Shown: positions 33,681 to 45,870, counted from the first letter of the stretch. The stretch is DNA of 64,000 nucleotides from Spiroplasma diminutum CUAS-1 (GCF_000439455.1 NC_021833.1:372001-436000), one strand, 5' to 3'. The notes: generated from the sequence alone by a model not told the origin. A program made the numbers and translations.

Positions 33681-35435
33681 ATGCAAAATTTTAAATTACT
33701 ATTTAGTTTTTCATTAAAAAGAATATTGAAAAGTAAAAGCTTTAAAATATTATTTTTTTCTTGTATATCAATTAATTTGATACTTAATTTATTATTTTTT
33801 GGGTTATTACCAAATTATTATATGATTTCAGCAGCTATGTTATCAACAAGTTTAATAGGAATATTATTTCTATCTTTTCTTAATATAAATAATATTGTAG
33901 CTTTTATAATTCAAGATTCATATTCAGGAATTCAAGGTGTACAAATTAGAAGAGGATCTAGTATAAAAAATATATTTCTTTCTAAAATTTGTGCAAATAA
34001 AATTGTTACATTTTTATATATTTTAATAACATATTTATTATTTTTATTAGCAATATTGCCTTATAACTTTGGTGCTAATACATATATTTTATTCAATTTT
34101 TCATTAGGTGTTTTTGCACTAGTTCCTTTTGATTTATTCATTACAGCTATTGCATTATTTTTATCTGTTTTGTTTAAAAAATATAAAATTTCTTTATCAA
34201 TTAGTTGAATTCTTTATACTCTATTAACTTTTCAATGATTATTTGGACCGTTAGTTTTTGCATTTGCGCCAATTCCTACGAAAGGAGATGCGGATATAAT
34301 TAAATATAACGCAAATGAGCTATATAAATTATCAAAAAAATATAAAAATGGATTGAGTAAGTCTTTGATAAATGATTATGTTAATTTTAATAACATAGTT
34401 AATAGTGCAGATGAAAATTATTTTGAAATCTATTCTGATAAAAATATTGACCCAAAGTTAGAAAAACGTATGAAAACATATATTTATGAAATGTTTTTTT
34501 ATGAAGGTTTATTAATGGAATTTTATAATTTACTAGATTTAAATAAGTTTGAAACTAGTGTACAAGATTATTTAAAAAATTTTAAAATTGATTATATTAA
34601 TATAAGTATCAATACTGATATAGATCTTAAAGAAGATTTAAACGATAGCTTAACATTTTCGTTTTTAAAATCAATATCAGAACCAGGTTCTGGAGAACAA
34701 AACATTTATACATATAAGAATTCATATTTTTATAAAACATCTAAAAATAATTACAGTAAAATGGATCAGCTGCAGACTAATTTATATTATATAAATTCAG
34801 ATAATTTAAGATTCAAAGAATTTACAGATAAAAATAATATTGAAATTAATACTCAAGAATTATTAGAAATTAAAAATATTTTTAAAGATCTTTTTAAATA
34901 TCATTATTCATGAAATAAATATAAGAAATTAGATATTATAAGAGAAGAAGATGGAATTTCAAATAAACCAAATAAGTATTCATTAGATAATAATCCAAAT
35001 TATTGAGTTAAAAATATGAAGTATAGTCAAGGTACAAGATTTTTTAATATAATTTTTAAACAATTACTATCAGAAGTAAACTATCCAAATTCTAATAAAT
35101 CAGAATATGAATATTATCTAAAATATCAAAAATTAATTAATAATAACTATAAATGAAATCCATTTATGAGTCTCTATAATATGTTTTATTTTTCTGGAAA
35201 AAATAATTTTCAGAGTGATTCAATAGTTTTGCAGCAAGCACTTCTTCCTATTGCAGATTTTAGGATTTTATATAAAGAAAATGAAAATGATGAGGAACAA
35301 CTATACTATTATAATTCAAGACCTTTTAATATTATTCTTACGTATAGCATTTGAATAATAATATCTTTATTCTTATTGTCTATATCATATTTTATCTTTA
35401 ATAAAATGATATATAAAAAAGGCGGTGATCAATAA
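33681..35435 (+). CDS. ABC transporter permease with large extracytoplasmic domain
   Basis: A 584-residue membrane protein with about six hydrophobic segments in residues 10-205 and one at about 560-580. Between them lies an Asn/Lys/Tyr-rich region of about 330 residues, presumably outside the cell. Its last base overlaps the ATG of the ATPase gene, so the two form an exporter. AGGAGG precedes the start. The ABC-2 type assignment rests on context and topology. Substrate unknown. Confidence 0.7.
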
Positions 35436-36166
35436 TGTTATCTATTCAAAAAATTTCAAAAAAATTTGATAAAAAAGGAATAAAAAATATATCGATAAAT
35501 ATAAAACCTGGTGATATTGTTGGTTTTGTTGGAGATAATGGAGCTGGTAAATCTACTTTAATTAAATGTATTTTTAACGAATATAAAAAAGATGAGGGGA
35601 AAGTTTTCTATGAAAATGAGTCTCTATATGAAAATAATAATTTAAGACACTTATGTTTTTTTCCAGATCAAAGTATTTATCCAAAAGGTGTTACCTTAAA
35701 GGACTATTGTTTACTTGACGCAGAATTAGCGGGTATAATGAAACAAGAAGCAGAAGAAAAATTGGATAAGCTTTTATCTAAATTTGGTTTGTTAGAATAT
35801 AAAAATAAAACTTTTGATAAACTATCTGCTGGAATGCAAAAAAAGGCATTACTTGCTATATGTTTAGTTAGTAAACCAAAATATTTTTTCTTAGATGAAC
35901 CAACAGCTAATTTGGATGTTCATACAAGAAAAGAATTTTTAGAATTAATAAAATTACTTTCTAAAAAGGGGATAGGTATTTTAATAACAAGTCATATTAT
36001 TGATGAACTACAAGAAATTATTAATAAACTTTGTTTAATTTCTGAGGGTGAATTAGTTTATGATAATTATTTTGACCCTAAAAATGACAAAATAATTGAT
36101 TTATATTCTAAATATAGTAATAAAAAAATAGAAATTGATTATGATTCAATGATAGAGGATATATAG
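35435..36166 (+). CDS. ABC transporter ATP-binding protein
   Basis: A 243-residue ABC ATPase. Walker A G-D-N-G-A-G-K-S-T, signature L-S-A-G-M-Q-K-K, Walker B Y-F-F-L-D-E-P-T and the switch His in I-T-S-H-I-I-D-E are present. The signature has A for the usual second G (LSAGM), common in exporter ATPases of this type. Translationally coupled to the permease (TAATG overlap). Confidence 0.92.
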   Translation: MLSIQKISKKFDKKGIKNISINIKPGDIVGFVGDNGAGKSTLIKCIFNEYKKDEGKVFYENESLYENNNLRHLCFFPDQSIYPKGVTLKDYCLLDAELAGIMKQEAEEKLDKLLSKFGLLEYKNKTFDKLSAGMQKKALLAICLVSKPKYFFLDEPTANLDVHTRKEFLELIKLLSKKGIGILITSHIIDELQEIINKLCLISEGELVYDNYFDPKNDKIIDLYSKYSNKKIEIDYDSMIEDI

Positions 36167-36187
36167 TATTTAGTCTTTTTAAACAAA

Positions 36188-36243
<56 letters not shown>

Positions 36244-36289
36244 TCAAGCAACCTATCATAGGTATTCTTAGAATAAAGCAATTTTATGG

Positions 36290-36295
36290 TATAAT
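36290..36295 (+). promoter_or_regulatory. -10 element, TGG-TATAAT
   Basis: TATAAT lies 34 bases before the ATG at 36329, preceded by ATGG, suggesting an extended -10. Confidence 0.55.
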
Positions 36296-36328
36296 ATAAA
36301 TAATTATTTTAAAAAAGTGAGGTAACTA

Positions 36329-37147
36329 ATGAAAAAAGAAATGATCTATCTGCCAATTCAAGAATTTGTCCAAGCAAATTTAGATTTTAATATTGCTTCA
36401 AATAGAAAAGAATCTGAATATGACTTTAACTTTACAAGATGAAAAACAATGATTTTTTCAAGTCAAAAATTAAAATTTGTTCTTAAGTATGCACAATCAG
36501 TTTTACAATGATTAAGTAAAGTTGTTGACGTTCAAAATTTTAGTGTTTCTATTGATACTACAACTGTTGATAGATTTAACTTGTCTATATATGAATTTGA
36601 TACACATGTATTTAACTGTTCATTATTTACTAACTTTTATTTAATTCCTGAAGGAGATTGATCAAGTAAAATCTTCGAAATGCATTTCTCAAAATTTGAT
36701 TTAAGAAATGGTGAATTACAACAAAAAGAAAGTACTAGTTTCTGAAAAGGTGAAGAAGGATTCGAAAAATTTGTAAATATGCTTTATGCAATTATTAAAG
36801 AGCCATACAAATTTGAAAAAGTAGCACCAGTTCAATGACAAATTGACTTTAAAGATAAAAAACTTTCAAGTTCACAAATTAGAATGCAAATAGCTTCATT
36901 GGTTCAAACTGGAGTAAGACCAGAAGACCCATATTTAACAATTGAACAAGCATTGAAAATTGAACAAGGAGCTAATCCAGAACTTGTTGCTCAAGAAGCT
37001 AGAAGTGAAAGTGAAGCAAGAGAAGTAATAAATCCAATATGAGATGAAGCAATTGAGCAAGAATCAAAATATGAAGATTTAAACTATGCAATGGCAAAAT
37101 CAAGAGGAATTGATCTTAATAATACTAATAATAAGAAAAAGAAATAA
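36329..37147 (+). CDS. cytosolic protein of unknown function
   Basis: A 272-residue soluble protein with no signal peptide or membrane helix. The first 170 residues look mixed alpha/beta, with several Trp (all TGA) and Phe. The rest is acidic, Gln/Glu-rich and ends in N-N-K-K-K-K. GAGGTAA precedes the ATG. It stands alone between an exporter operon and the fructose operon, with its own promoter and terminator. I do not recognise a family. Confidence 0.6.
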
Positions 37148-37170
37148 TATAAAATATATTTCTTTTTTTA
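37136..37170 (+). terminator. terminator overlapping the stop of the 36329 gene
   Basis: AAAAAGAAATA (37136-37146) pairs with TATTTCTTTTT (37157-37167), continuing in T's. The stop codon lies in the 5' arm. Confidence 0.75.
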
Positions 37171-37183
37171 TTTTAAATTTAAT

Positions 37184-37220
37184 TTTTTGGTTGTTTTTGG
37201 TTGTTTTTTATCTTTTTTGG
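37184..37220 (+). promoter_or_regulatory. phased TTTTTGG repeats, possible FruR operator
   Basis: TTTTTGGTTG occurs twice in exact tandem (37184-37193, 37194-37203), and TTTTTGG recurs at 37214-37220, exactly 20 bases after the second copy. All three therefore lie on the same helix face, just upstream of the fruR start at 37246. DeoR-type repressors bind such arrays near their own promoters; this role is inferred. Confidence 0.4.
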
Positions 37221-37245
37221 AATATTATATTAGTGAGGTGAACAA

Positions 37246-37950
37246 ATGTTAAGAGATGAAAGATTAAAATTAATATTGGATTTCGTAAATGACAATGATT
37301 ATTGTTCAAATGAACAAATATCAAAACATTTAAACATTCCATTCACCACACTAAGAAGAGACCTAACAGATCTTCATAATGAAAGTAAATTAAAAAGAGT
37401 TCATGGAGGAGCAAAAAGTATTCGAGAAAGATCAATATTAGAAGCGGTTTTGGATGAAAAATTAGTTACTAATATTGATGCAAAGAGAATTATAGCGAAA
37501 AAAGCATTAGCGTGTATAAAACCTTTTGAAACAATATTTTTAGATGCAGGTTCAACTACTTATTTCTTAGCTGAAATAATAAAGCCAGAGTTTAATAATA
37601 AAATTTATACAAACTCAATAATTAATGCACAAATATTAGCGAAAAACGGAGTAAAGGATATAAATTTATTACCAGGAAGATTAAAATTATCTACAATTGC
37701 AATATGTGGTGTAGAGACAATAGCAGCTTTATCAAAATATAACTTTGATTTAGCCTTTCTTGGAATAAATGCTGTTGATAAAGACTATAATTTCTTTACA
37801 ACAGATGAAGATGAAGCAGAAGTTAAGAGAATAGCTATTAGAAATTCACAATTTGGATTTGGTTTAGCAGATATGTCAAAACATAACTCTAAATCATTTG
37901 TAAAATTTAGTGATAAATCTCAAATAGCACTTATCAATGAAGAGGTGTAG
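37246..37950 (+). CDS. fruR: DeoR-family regulator of the fructose operon
   Basis: A 234-residue DeoR-type repressor. The N-terminal winged helix carries N-E-Q-I-S-K-H-L and T-T-L-R-R-D-L-T-D-L, followed by R-V-H-G-G-A. The effector domain has F-L-D-A-G-S-T-T, a phosphosugar-isomerase-like site, and D-L-A-F-L-G-I-N-A. In related operons it responds to fructose-1-phosphate. It starts the fruR-fruK-fruA operon, with GAGGTG before its ATG and fruK five bases... after the stop the gap is four bases. Confidence 0.88.
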   Translation: MLRDERLKLILDFVNDNDYCSNEQISKHLNIPFTTLRRDLTDLHNESKLKRVHGGAKSIRERSILEAVLDEKLVTNIDAKRIIAKKALACIKPFETIFLDAGSTTYFLAEIIKPEFNNKIYTNSIINAQILAKNGVKDINLLPGRLKLSTIAICGVETIAALSKYNFDLAFLGINAVDKDYNFFTTDEDEAEVKRIAIRNSQFGFGLADMSKHNSKSFVKFSDKSQIALINEEV

Positions 37951-37954
37951 AAAT

Positions 37955-38893
37955 ATGATATATACAGTAACATTAAATCCAGCAATTGACCATATTATAC
38001 TTGCAAATAAAAAAGTAGAACTTGGTGTAACAAACTATTATTCAGATGAATATAAAGTTGTTGGTGGTAAAGGAATCAATGCCGGAATTATTTTAAAAAA
38101 TTTGCAAGCTGATATTCAAGCAATTTGTTTAATGGGAAAAGAAAATAAGGATATATTTTTGAATAAATTTAATGAAATAAATTTAAATACTAAAACTTTT
38201 TTAAACGAAGGTTCAACAAGAGTTAATTATAAAATTAAACATTTAGAATCAAAACAAGAAACTGAATTAAATGGAATGGGATTTAATACTCAACAAGAAG
38301 TATTAAACAAATTAATACAATATTTAAAAGAAAATTTAAAACAAGATGATATTATAATGCTCACAGGAAGTATTGCAATAGGTATTGATAAAACAATCTA
38401 TGAAACAATTGGTAAAATTGCAAATGAAAAAAATGCAATATTAATATGTGATGCAACAAATGAGCTTTTAAAAAATGTTTTAAATGAAAAACCATTTCTA
38501 ATTAAACCAAACTTAGAAGAAATATGTTCAACATTAGGAATTGAATTTAATGAGGATATTAGTTTTGAAGAAACAAAAGATTTAATTCAAAAACTAAAAA
38601 AATTGGGAGCTCAAAATGTTCTGTTAAGTATGGGTTCAAAAGGAAGCTTATACTTTGATTCAAATAATAATATTTATAAAGTTGGTATTGCCCAAGGAAA
38701 GCTTGTTAACTCAGTTGGAGCTGGAGATAGTATGTTAGCTGGATTTGTTTATGGTTTATATAAAAATCTAGATATAGAAAATACACTTCAATACGCAGCA
38801 GCAAGTGGGGCTGCAACAGCATTTAATGAATGACTTGCTTCAAAAGAAGAAATTGAAGTATTAGTTTCAAAAATTAAAGTTGAAAAATTATAA
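37955..38893 (+). CDS. fruK: 1-phosphofructokinase
   Basis: A 312-residue PfkB-family kinase that turns fructose-1-phosphate into fructose-1,6-bisphosphate. The start T-L-N-P-A-I-D, then G-G-K-G-I-N-A and the ATP/anion-hole motif N-S-V-G-A-G-D-S-M-L-A-G-F are typical. An in-frame upstream ATG at 37937 lies inside fruR. The GAGGTG at 37942-37947 points to the ATG at 37955. It lies between regulator and transporter in the operon. Confidence 0.94.
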
Positions 38894-38905
38894 TAGGAGG
38901 TTCAC

Positions 38906-41179
38906 ATGGAATTAAAAGATTTATTCGGTAAACAAATAAGTTTCTTTGATGTTGATTTAAATTCAAAAGAAGAAGTAATTGATTTTTTATCAAACAAACT
39001 ACAAGAAGAAAAATATATTAAATCTGTTGAAGATTTTAAAGCAGCAGTTTACAAAAGAGAATCTGAAGGATCTACTGGTGTGGGGGATGGAATTGGAATT
39101 CCTCATGTATTAAATCCAACAGTTCAAAAATCAGCAATAGCATTTGCTAGATTAAAAAATAAAGTTGATTGACAATCACTTGATGATCAACCAGTTGACT
39201 TAGTATTTATGATTATGACAAATGGTAAAGATGGAAATGAACATTTAACAGCTTTAGCTGATTTATCAGGATTCTTAATGAAATCAGAAGTTCAAAAAAA
39301 ACTAAGAAGTTCAAAATCTATTAAAGATATTGAAAGTGCATTTACAAAATCAGAAAAAAAAGTTGAAGTAAGTACAAAAGCGGGAAGCTATGATGTAATT
39401 GGTATTACAGCATGTCCAACAGGTATTGCTCATACTTACATGGCACAAGAAAAATTAGAGGAATATGCAAAAGCAAAAGGTTTAACAGTAAAAATTGAAA
39501 CTCAAGGACGTAGAGGAATTGAGAATAGATTGACACAAGAGGATATTGATAATGCTAAAGTTATTATTTTAGCTCATGATAAAGCTCTTGAGGGTCTATC
39601 AAGACTTAATGGAAAGAAAGTAATTGATACAAATACAAAAGAAGCAATCTTTAAAGGTGATCAATTAATTGAAAAATATAAAAAAGGTGAAGGATTAACT
39701 GAAATTAAAGCATCAGCTGATTCATCATCTGAATCAAGTGAATTTACAATGAGAAAGTTCCTTGATTTTAAAGGTAATTTACTTGGAGGTATTTCAAGAA
39801 TGTTACCATTCGTTGTTGCAGGGGGAATTATTTTAGGAATAGCGTTCTTAATTGACTTTGCAGCAGGAAATGGTGAAGCTGGAGGAGATTTTGGTACAGT
39901 TAATCCAGCTGCAGGATGATTTGCTGCAATTGGTAAAACATCTATGGCAATGATGGTTCCAATTTTAGGTGCATTTATTGCTTACTCAATTGTAGGAACA
40001 CAAGGATTAATGCCTGGAATGGTTGCTGGATTATTCTCATCTAATATTATGGGATTTGCATATTCTGGTGATGAAACAGGTTGAAATGGATTATGAGGTA
40101 GACTTTTAAGCGATAGTTTAAAAGGTACTGAATCAGGATTTATTGGAGCTATTGTTGGAGGATATTTAGCCGCATTACTTGTTGTAGGATGATCAAAAGC
40201 AATGGTTAAATTTCCAAAAGGATTGCAAGGAGCAAGAGATATAGTATTTATACCTGTAATTTCATTATTATCAATTTCACTAACTATGTTTGTTATCAAC
40301 ATTCCATTAGGATTTTTAATGGGTGGAATTAGTAAAGGAATTGAAGCATTAGCACAATTAAACTTACTATGACTTGTATCAATCTTAATTGGATTTATGA
40401 TGTGTGTTGATATGGGTGGACCAATTAATAAAATTGCTTATTCATTAGGAAACTTAGCTGTTGGTTCAAAATTAGTTACAGATGTAACAAGTCAAGGATA
40501 TGCAGATCAAACAATTATTATGGCATCAGCAATGTTAGCAGGTATGTTACCTCCATTAATGATTGCAATATCAACAATTATTTTCCCAAGAGCTTGAACA
40601 GCAAAAGATAGAGATGCTGCAAAAGCAAACTGATTAATGGGAGCATGTTTCGTATCAGAAGGAGCTATTCCATTTATGGTTAAAGATCCAAAAAGAGTTG
40701 CAGTAAGTGCAATGATAGGTGGAGCTTTAATTGGTGGACTAGTTGGAGCATTGAAAATTAAATTACTTGCATCTCATGGTGGAGTATTTGTATTCCCATT
40801 ATTAAATTCAGCATTAATTGGTGAAGGAGCAATGACAGGTGGTTCAATTGCATTAGGTGCAGGAGGAGCTACTATAATCTTATTAGGAGCAAGTTTCTTA
40901 TCAGGATTTATTTTAGGAGTTTGAAGAACAGCAGATATTAAAACTGGTAAATTGATTCTTGATTCTACAAATGGAGTTAAAGAATCAATTTTAGCTAAAA
41001 TTGAAGCTGTAAAAAATAACTCAAAAATTGAAAATAAAGATGTAAGACTAAATACTTTAAATTCAAAATTAACTCAATATGGAGAATTTGAAGCTGAATT
41101 AGTTACAAAACAAAAAGCTTATCAAGCAATACTTGCTGAAAAACAAAAAGCAAAAGAATCTAGAAAAGCTAATAAATAA
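38906..41179 (+). CDS. fruA: PTS fructose transporter IIABC
   Basis: A 757-residue permease that phosphorylates fructose at C1 during uptake. IIA (about residues 1-145) has the phospho-His in G-I-P-H-V. IIB (about 160-260) has the phospho-Cys in T-A-C-P-T-G-I-A-H-T-Y. IIC (about 285-680) is a multi-helix membrane domain with M-C-V-D-M-G-G-P-I-N-K. A Lys/Glu-rich tail of about 70 residues is an addition beyond the usual end. AGGAGG precedes the start, and the gene ends the operon with a strong terminator. Confidence 0.95.
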
Positions 41180-41182
41180 GAT

Positions 41183-41213
41183 AAAAAACACTTAGCATAT
41201 AAGTGTTTTTTAT
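41183..41213 (+). terminator. terminator of the fru operon
   Basis: AAAAACACTTA pairs with the TAAGTGTTTTT arm around a short loop, with T's following. Confidence 0.9.
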
Positions 41214-41253
41214 TTACTTTAATTTGCTATAATTCAATTAAAGAGGGTAGTAT

Positions 41254-41961
41254 ATGATTGAGTTTATAAAAGTTACAAAAATGTTTACACAAAATAAGGG
41301 TTTAAAAGATGTAAATATTAAAATTAATAATGAAACAATAGGAATAATAGGACCAAACGGATCAGGAAAAACAACTTTTATTGAGTTATTATTAGGTTTT
41401 TTTAAACCAGATAAGGGAGAAATTAAAATTAAGGATGTTTTATCAAATAGTTTTAATTTTAATTTAAAAGATATTGCTTATGTATCTGCAAATACTAATT
41501 TACCTTTAGAAATATCTATTAAGGATTATATAAAATATATTAAAACTTTAGAAAATAGTGAAAATTTTAATAAAGAGTTAGAGAAGCTCGCAAATATTTT
41601 TATTTTTGATATAGAAGATAAAACCACAATAGGAAGTTTATCTTCTGGAATGATTCAGAAATTAAAAATAATTATATCAACAGCAAGTGATAAGGACATT
41701 TATATTTTTGATGAACCAACAAGAGGTTTAGACCCAATTGCTATTGATATTTTTTCAAAAATAATAAGAAAAATTAAATCTAGAAATAAAACAATTATTT
41801 ATTGTTCGCATATTATTGATGAAATAGAGCAAAATTGTAATAGAGCAATAATAATTAAAGACAATATTATAGTTAAAGATATTAACCTATCAAATAAAAA
41901 TATTAATTTAAAAGATGAATTTAAATCATTTTATAATTATCAAGATTTGGAGGATTATTAA
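41254..41961 (+). CDS. ABC transporter ATP-binding protein
   Basis: A 235-residue ABC ATPase with Walker A G-P-N-G-S-G-K-T-T, signature L-S-S-G-M-I-Q-K, Walker B I-Y-I-F-D-E-P-T and switch region C-S-H-I-I-D-E. Together with the next gene, one base away, it makes a small ABC-2-like exporter. The paralogous exporter at 33681-36166 has the opposite gene order and a much larger permease. Confidence 0.92.
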   Translation: MIEFIKVTKMFTQNKGLKDVNIKINNETIGIIGPNGSGKTTFIELLLGFFKPDKGEIKIKDVLSNSFNFNLKDIAYVSANTNLPLEISIKDYIKYIKTLENSENFNKELEKLANIFIFDIEDKTTIGSLSSGMIQKLKIIISTASDKDIYIFDEPTRGLDPIAIDIFSKIIRKIKSRNKTIIYCSHIIDEIEQNCNRAIIIKDNIIVKDINLSNKNINLKDEFKSFYNYQDLEDY

Positions 41962-41962
41962 T

Positions 41963-42751
41963 ATGTTTAAGAAGTCGAAAAAAAATGGTTTTTTAAAAAC
42001 AAATAGCAATTTTTTAACATATTTAAAATATAATTTCATTTCTAAAAAATTAATTTGCTTATCTGTTCTATTTTTGTTTATTCCAATTTTTATAGTGATA
42101 ATTATTTGTTCAAATAGTTATCACATAAGTGCCTCAGTTTATACCTCTCTTTTTTCGGTAAGTATATTTATATGTGTTTTTATTCAATCTTTTATATATT
42201 TTGAAAGAAATATTAATAAGAAGGATTACAGAATGTTTATTTTTGCCGGAGTTAGTAGAAATAGATTAATTTTATATATGTTCTATTTTACTTTTATAAA
42301 TGTATTTTCATTATTTATTTTATTTTTAATATTGGTATTTATTATTTTTGGGATATCAGATGCTAATAGTAATAATAATTTTTTATCAATATTAAATTTA
42401 AATTTTATTTTATTATTCTTATTTAAATTATTATCTGTAATAAGTCTTATTTTTGTTTATTGTCTTTTGAGAAGTGTTCAAATTAAAAGAATATATTTTA
42501 TTTATATTATTATTGGGATTAGTTATTGAGTTCAAGCAATTATGTTCTCATTTATAACATTAGCTCCAAATACTCAAAATAATTTTCTTATAAAAATTAT
42601 TCTAATTTCTTTACCAACTTTATTATCAGGATCAAGCATTTGATTTTTTATAAATAATTGAATTATTTATATTGGTTTAGCTATAAATATTTTATATATT
42701 ATTTTGTTTATGTATCTTATTTATGTAAGAAATAAAGCAATGAACTATTAA
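41963..42751 (+). CDS. ABC transporter permease, six-helix type
   Basis: A 262-residue, very hydrophobic protein with about six membrane segments and hardly any loops. TTGGAGGATT precedes the ATG at 41963, one base after the ATPase stop. No substrate can be named. ABC-2-like by topology and by its partner. Confidence 0.75.
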
Positions 42752-42819
42752 GAATATAGTAGTTTTTATTTTTCACAGTCATAAAAAAAGTGTAAAATAT
42801 TATGGTTAGAGGTGAAAAT

Positions 42820-44055
42820 ATGATTCAAAAACCAAGGGGAACAGAAGATTTAATAGATTTAAAAGTAAGAGAATACTTTGCTTTAGAAATGATAATAAGA
42901 AATATCGTGGATTCATTTAACTATAATGAAATAAAAACTCCAATTTTTGAAAGTTTAGAACTTTTTAAAAGAGGAGTTGGAGAAGAAACAGATATCGTTT
43001 CTAAAGAAATGTATACATTTTTGGATAGAAAAAACAGAGAACTAACTTTAAGACCAGAAGGAACTGCTCCAACTGTTAGAGCAATTTTAGAAAATAAAAT
43101 GTATATAAATGAAAACTTACCTTTAAAATTATTTTACTTTGGATCAATGTTTAGATATGAAAGACCTCAAGCTGGAAGAAATAGACAGTTTAATCAATTT
43201 GGAGTAGAAGTTTTTGGACCTAAAACTTCAGAAATAGATTGTGAAATAATTTGTTTATCTTCAACTATTTTAAATACAATTGGAATTGATGAATATACAA
43301 TTCATTTAAATTACCTAGTGAATGGTGAACAAAGAATAACTTATATTAAGGATTTAAAAGAGTATTTAAAACCAAAAACACTATGTGATGATTGTAAAAA
43401 AAGAGTTGAATCAAATCCACTAAGAGTTTTAGATTGCAAAATTGATTCAAAACAATTTGTTGATGTAATTGATATGAAAGACTATCTTTCTCAAGAAGAT
43501 AAGAAATATTTTAATCAACTAGTTGAAAACTTAAAAAATATTGGTATAAATGCAAAAATAGACAAAATGCTAGTAAGAGGCTTAGATTACTATACAGGTT
43601 TTGTATATGAAATAAAAGATAAAAATGGATCTACTTTGCTTGGCGGAGGAAGATATGATGAATTGGTAAATCAACTTGGAAATGTTGATTTACCTGCAGC
43701 TGGTTTTGGAATAGGAATAGAAAGATTACTTATTGCTTTAGCAGAAGAAGAAATCTTTATATCAACTCCAATCAGTTTAGATGCATATATTATAGGTTTA
43801 AGTGAAAAGGCAAAACAATTTTCAAATATATTATTACTAATGTTGAGAAAATCAGGATTAAAAGTTGATTTTGATTATATGAATAGAAGTATGAAATCTG
43901 CTTTTAAACAATCTGAAAAACTAAACTCTAAAAATATAATTATAATTGGTGACAATGAATTAAAAGAAAATGTAGTTGTTATTAAAAATCAAATAACAAA
44001 AGAAGAAAAAAAAGTTGCATTTGATAAAATTGTTGATGCAATAATGGGAGAATAA
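42820..44055 (+). CDS. hisS: histidyl-tRNA synthetase
   Basis: A 411-residue class II synthetase. It begins M-I-Q-K-P-R-G-T-E-D-L. Motif 2 is L-R-P-E-G-T-A-P-T-V-R; the His-specific A loop is R-G-L-D-Y-Y-T-G-F-V-Y-E; motif 3 is G-F-G-I-G-I-E-R. The C-terminal anticodon-binding domain follows. An upstream ATG at 42802 is in frame, but AGAGGTG at 42808-42814 selects 42820. aspS begins three bases after its stop, the usual Firmicute pair. Confidence 0.96.
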   Translation: MIQKPRGTEDLIDLKVREYFALEMIIRNIVDSFNYNEIKTPIFESLELFKRGVGEETDIVSKEMYTFLDRKNRELTLRPEGTAPTVRAILENKMYINENLPLKLFYFGSMFRYERPQAGRNRQFNQFGVEVFGPKTSEIDCEIICLSSTILNTIGIDEYTIHLNYLVNGEQRITYIKDLKEYLKPKTLCDDCKKRVESNPLRVLDCKIDSKQFVDVIDMKDYLSQEDKKYFNQLVENLKNIGINAKIDKMLVRGLDYYTGFVYEIKDKNGSTLLGGGRYDELVNQLGNVDLPAAGFGIGIERLLIALAEEEIFISTPISLDAYIIGLSEKAKQFSNILLLMLRKSGLKVDFDYMNRSMKSAFKQSEKLNSKNIIIIGDNELKENVVVIKNQITKEEKKVAFDKIVDAIMGE

Positions 44056-44058
44056 AAA

Positions 44059-45777
44059 ATGAAACGTACACATACATGTGGAGAACTTACATTAAAGAAT
44101 ATTGATCAAGATGTAATTTTACAAGGATGAGTTACAAAAGTTAGAAAAATGGGTGCAATGAACTTTATTGATCTAAGAGATAGATATGGAATCACTCAAC
44201 TTGTAATTGATGAATCAATTAGTTTAGAAAATGTTAAATCAGAATATGTTTTAGAAGTTCATGGAAAAGTTATTGAAAGAAAATCTAAAAATTTGGAACT
44301 ATTAACAGGAGAAATTGAAATTAAAGTTGCAAATTTAATTTTAATTAATAAATCAGAATTGACTCCTTTTGAAATAAAAGATGGCATTGAATCACAAGAA
44401 GATACAAGATTAACTTATAGATATCTTGATTTAAGAAGACCTGAAATGCAAAATAATTTACTTGTTAGAAGTAAAATGAATCATGTAATTAGGAATTTTT
44501 TTATTGAAGATAATTTTATTGAAATTGAAACCCCAATTTTTGGTAAGTCAACTCCAGAAGGAGCAAGAGACTTTTTAGTTCCTTCAAGATTGAATGCAGG
44601 AAAATTTTATGCATTACCTCAATCACCACAATTATATAAACAATTATTTATGATTTCTGGTCTTGATAGATACTTTCAAATTGTAAAATGTTTTAGAGAT
44701 GAAGATTTAAGAATTGATAGACAACCTGAATTTACTCAATTAGATATGGAAATGTCATTTGCAGATGCACAAGATGTTATGAATACTATTGAAGCATTAA
44801 TTAAAAAAGTTATTTTTGAAATTAAAGGAATTGAAATTAAAGAATCTATTCAAAAAATTACTTGAAAAGAATCAATGGAAAAATATGGAAATGATAAACC
44901 AGATTTAAGATTTGGCTTTGAAATTCAAACTTTAAATGAAATTTTTAAAGAAACACAAGTTCCTTTATTTTCAAATTTAGAAGATAAATCTATTAGAGCA
45001 ATATGTGTTGATTCACTTTTAAGTAAAAAAGAATTAGAAGATTTAACAGAAGTTGCAAAACAAAATAGTGTAAATATTCTTGCATTTGCAAAATATGATT
45101 TAAATGAGTGAAGTGGATCAGTTGGTTCAAAATTATCTGATAATGAAAAGGAAAGTATAATTAAAACTTTTAATATTCAAAAAGAATCAACTGTTTTATT
45201 CATAGTTGAAGAATATTATAAAGCAACTCAGGCAATGGGTTCAATTAGAAATAGAATTGCCAAAGTATTAAATTTACTAGATCCAGAAGTTATGAAGTTA
45301 GCTTGAATAGTTGATTTCCCATTATTTGAATTTTCTGAAGAAGAAAATAGATATGTAGCTGCTCATCATCCATTTACAATGCCAGCTGATCAGAGTTTAG
45401 AAAACTTTGATACAAATAAACAAGAAGCTTTAGCAAAAGCTTATGATATAGTTTTAAATGGTTTTGAAATTGGTGGTGGAAGCCAAAGAATTACAGATTC
45501 AACAATACAACAAAGAATGTTTGATGCAGTTGGACTTACAAAAGAGCAAATTGAAACTAATTTTGGATGATTTATAAATTCATATAAATATGGAGCTCCA
45601 TATCATGCAGGATGTGCTTTAGGTTTAGATAGGATTTGTATGTTATTAACAGGTTCAGAAAACATTAGAGAAGTTATTGCATTTCCAAAAAATTCATCTG
45701 GAATTGATCCAATGACAAATGCACCAGACACAGTTACAACACAACAATTGGATGAATTAAATATCAAATTAAAATAA
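44059..45777 (+). CDS. aspS: aspartyl-tRNA synthetase
   Basis: A 572-residue class II enzyme of the bacterial type. The N-terminal OB fold has V-I-L-Q-G-W-V and F-I-D-L-R-D-R-Y-G. Motif 1 is near I-E-I-E-T-P-I; motif 2 has [16 protein letters not shown]. The inserted GAD domain lies in the middle, and motif 3 is [13 protein letters not shown] and G-G-G-S-Q-R-I are also present. Coupled to hisS. Confidence 0.96.
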
Positions 45778-45870
45778 AAAATTATAAAATGTTTTTAGTA
45801 AATTAAAAATATTTTTGTAGATATATTAATAAGATAGGTTTAATATAAACAAATAAGGGGGTGAAACTAA

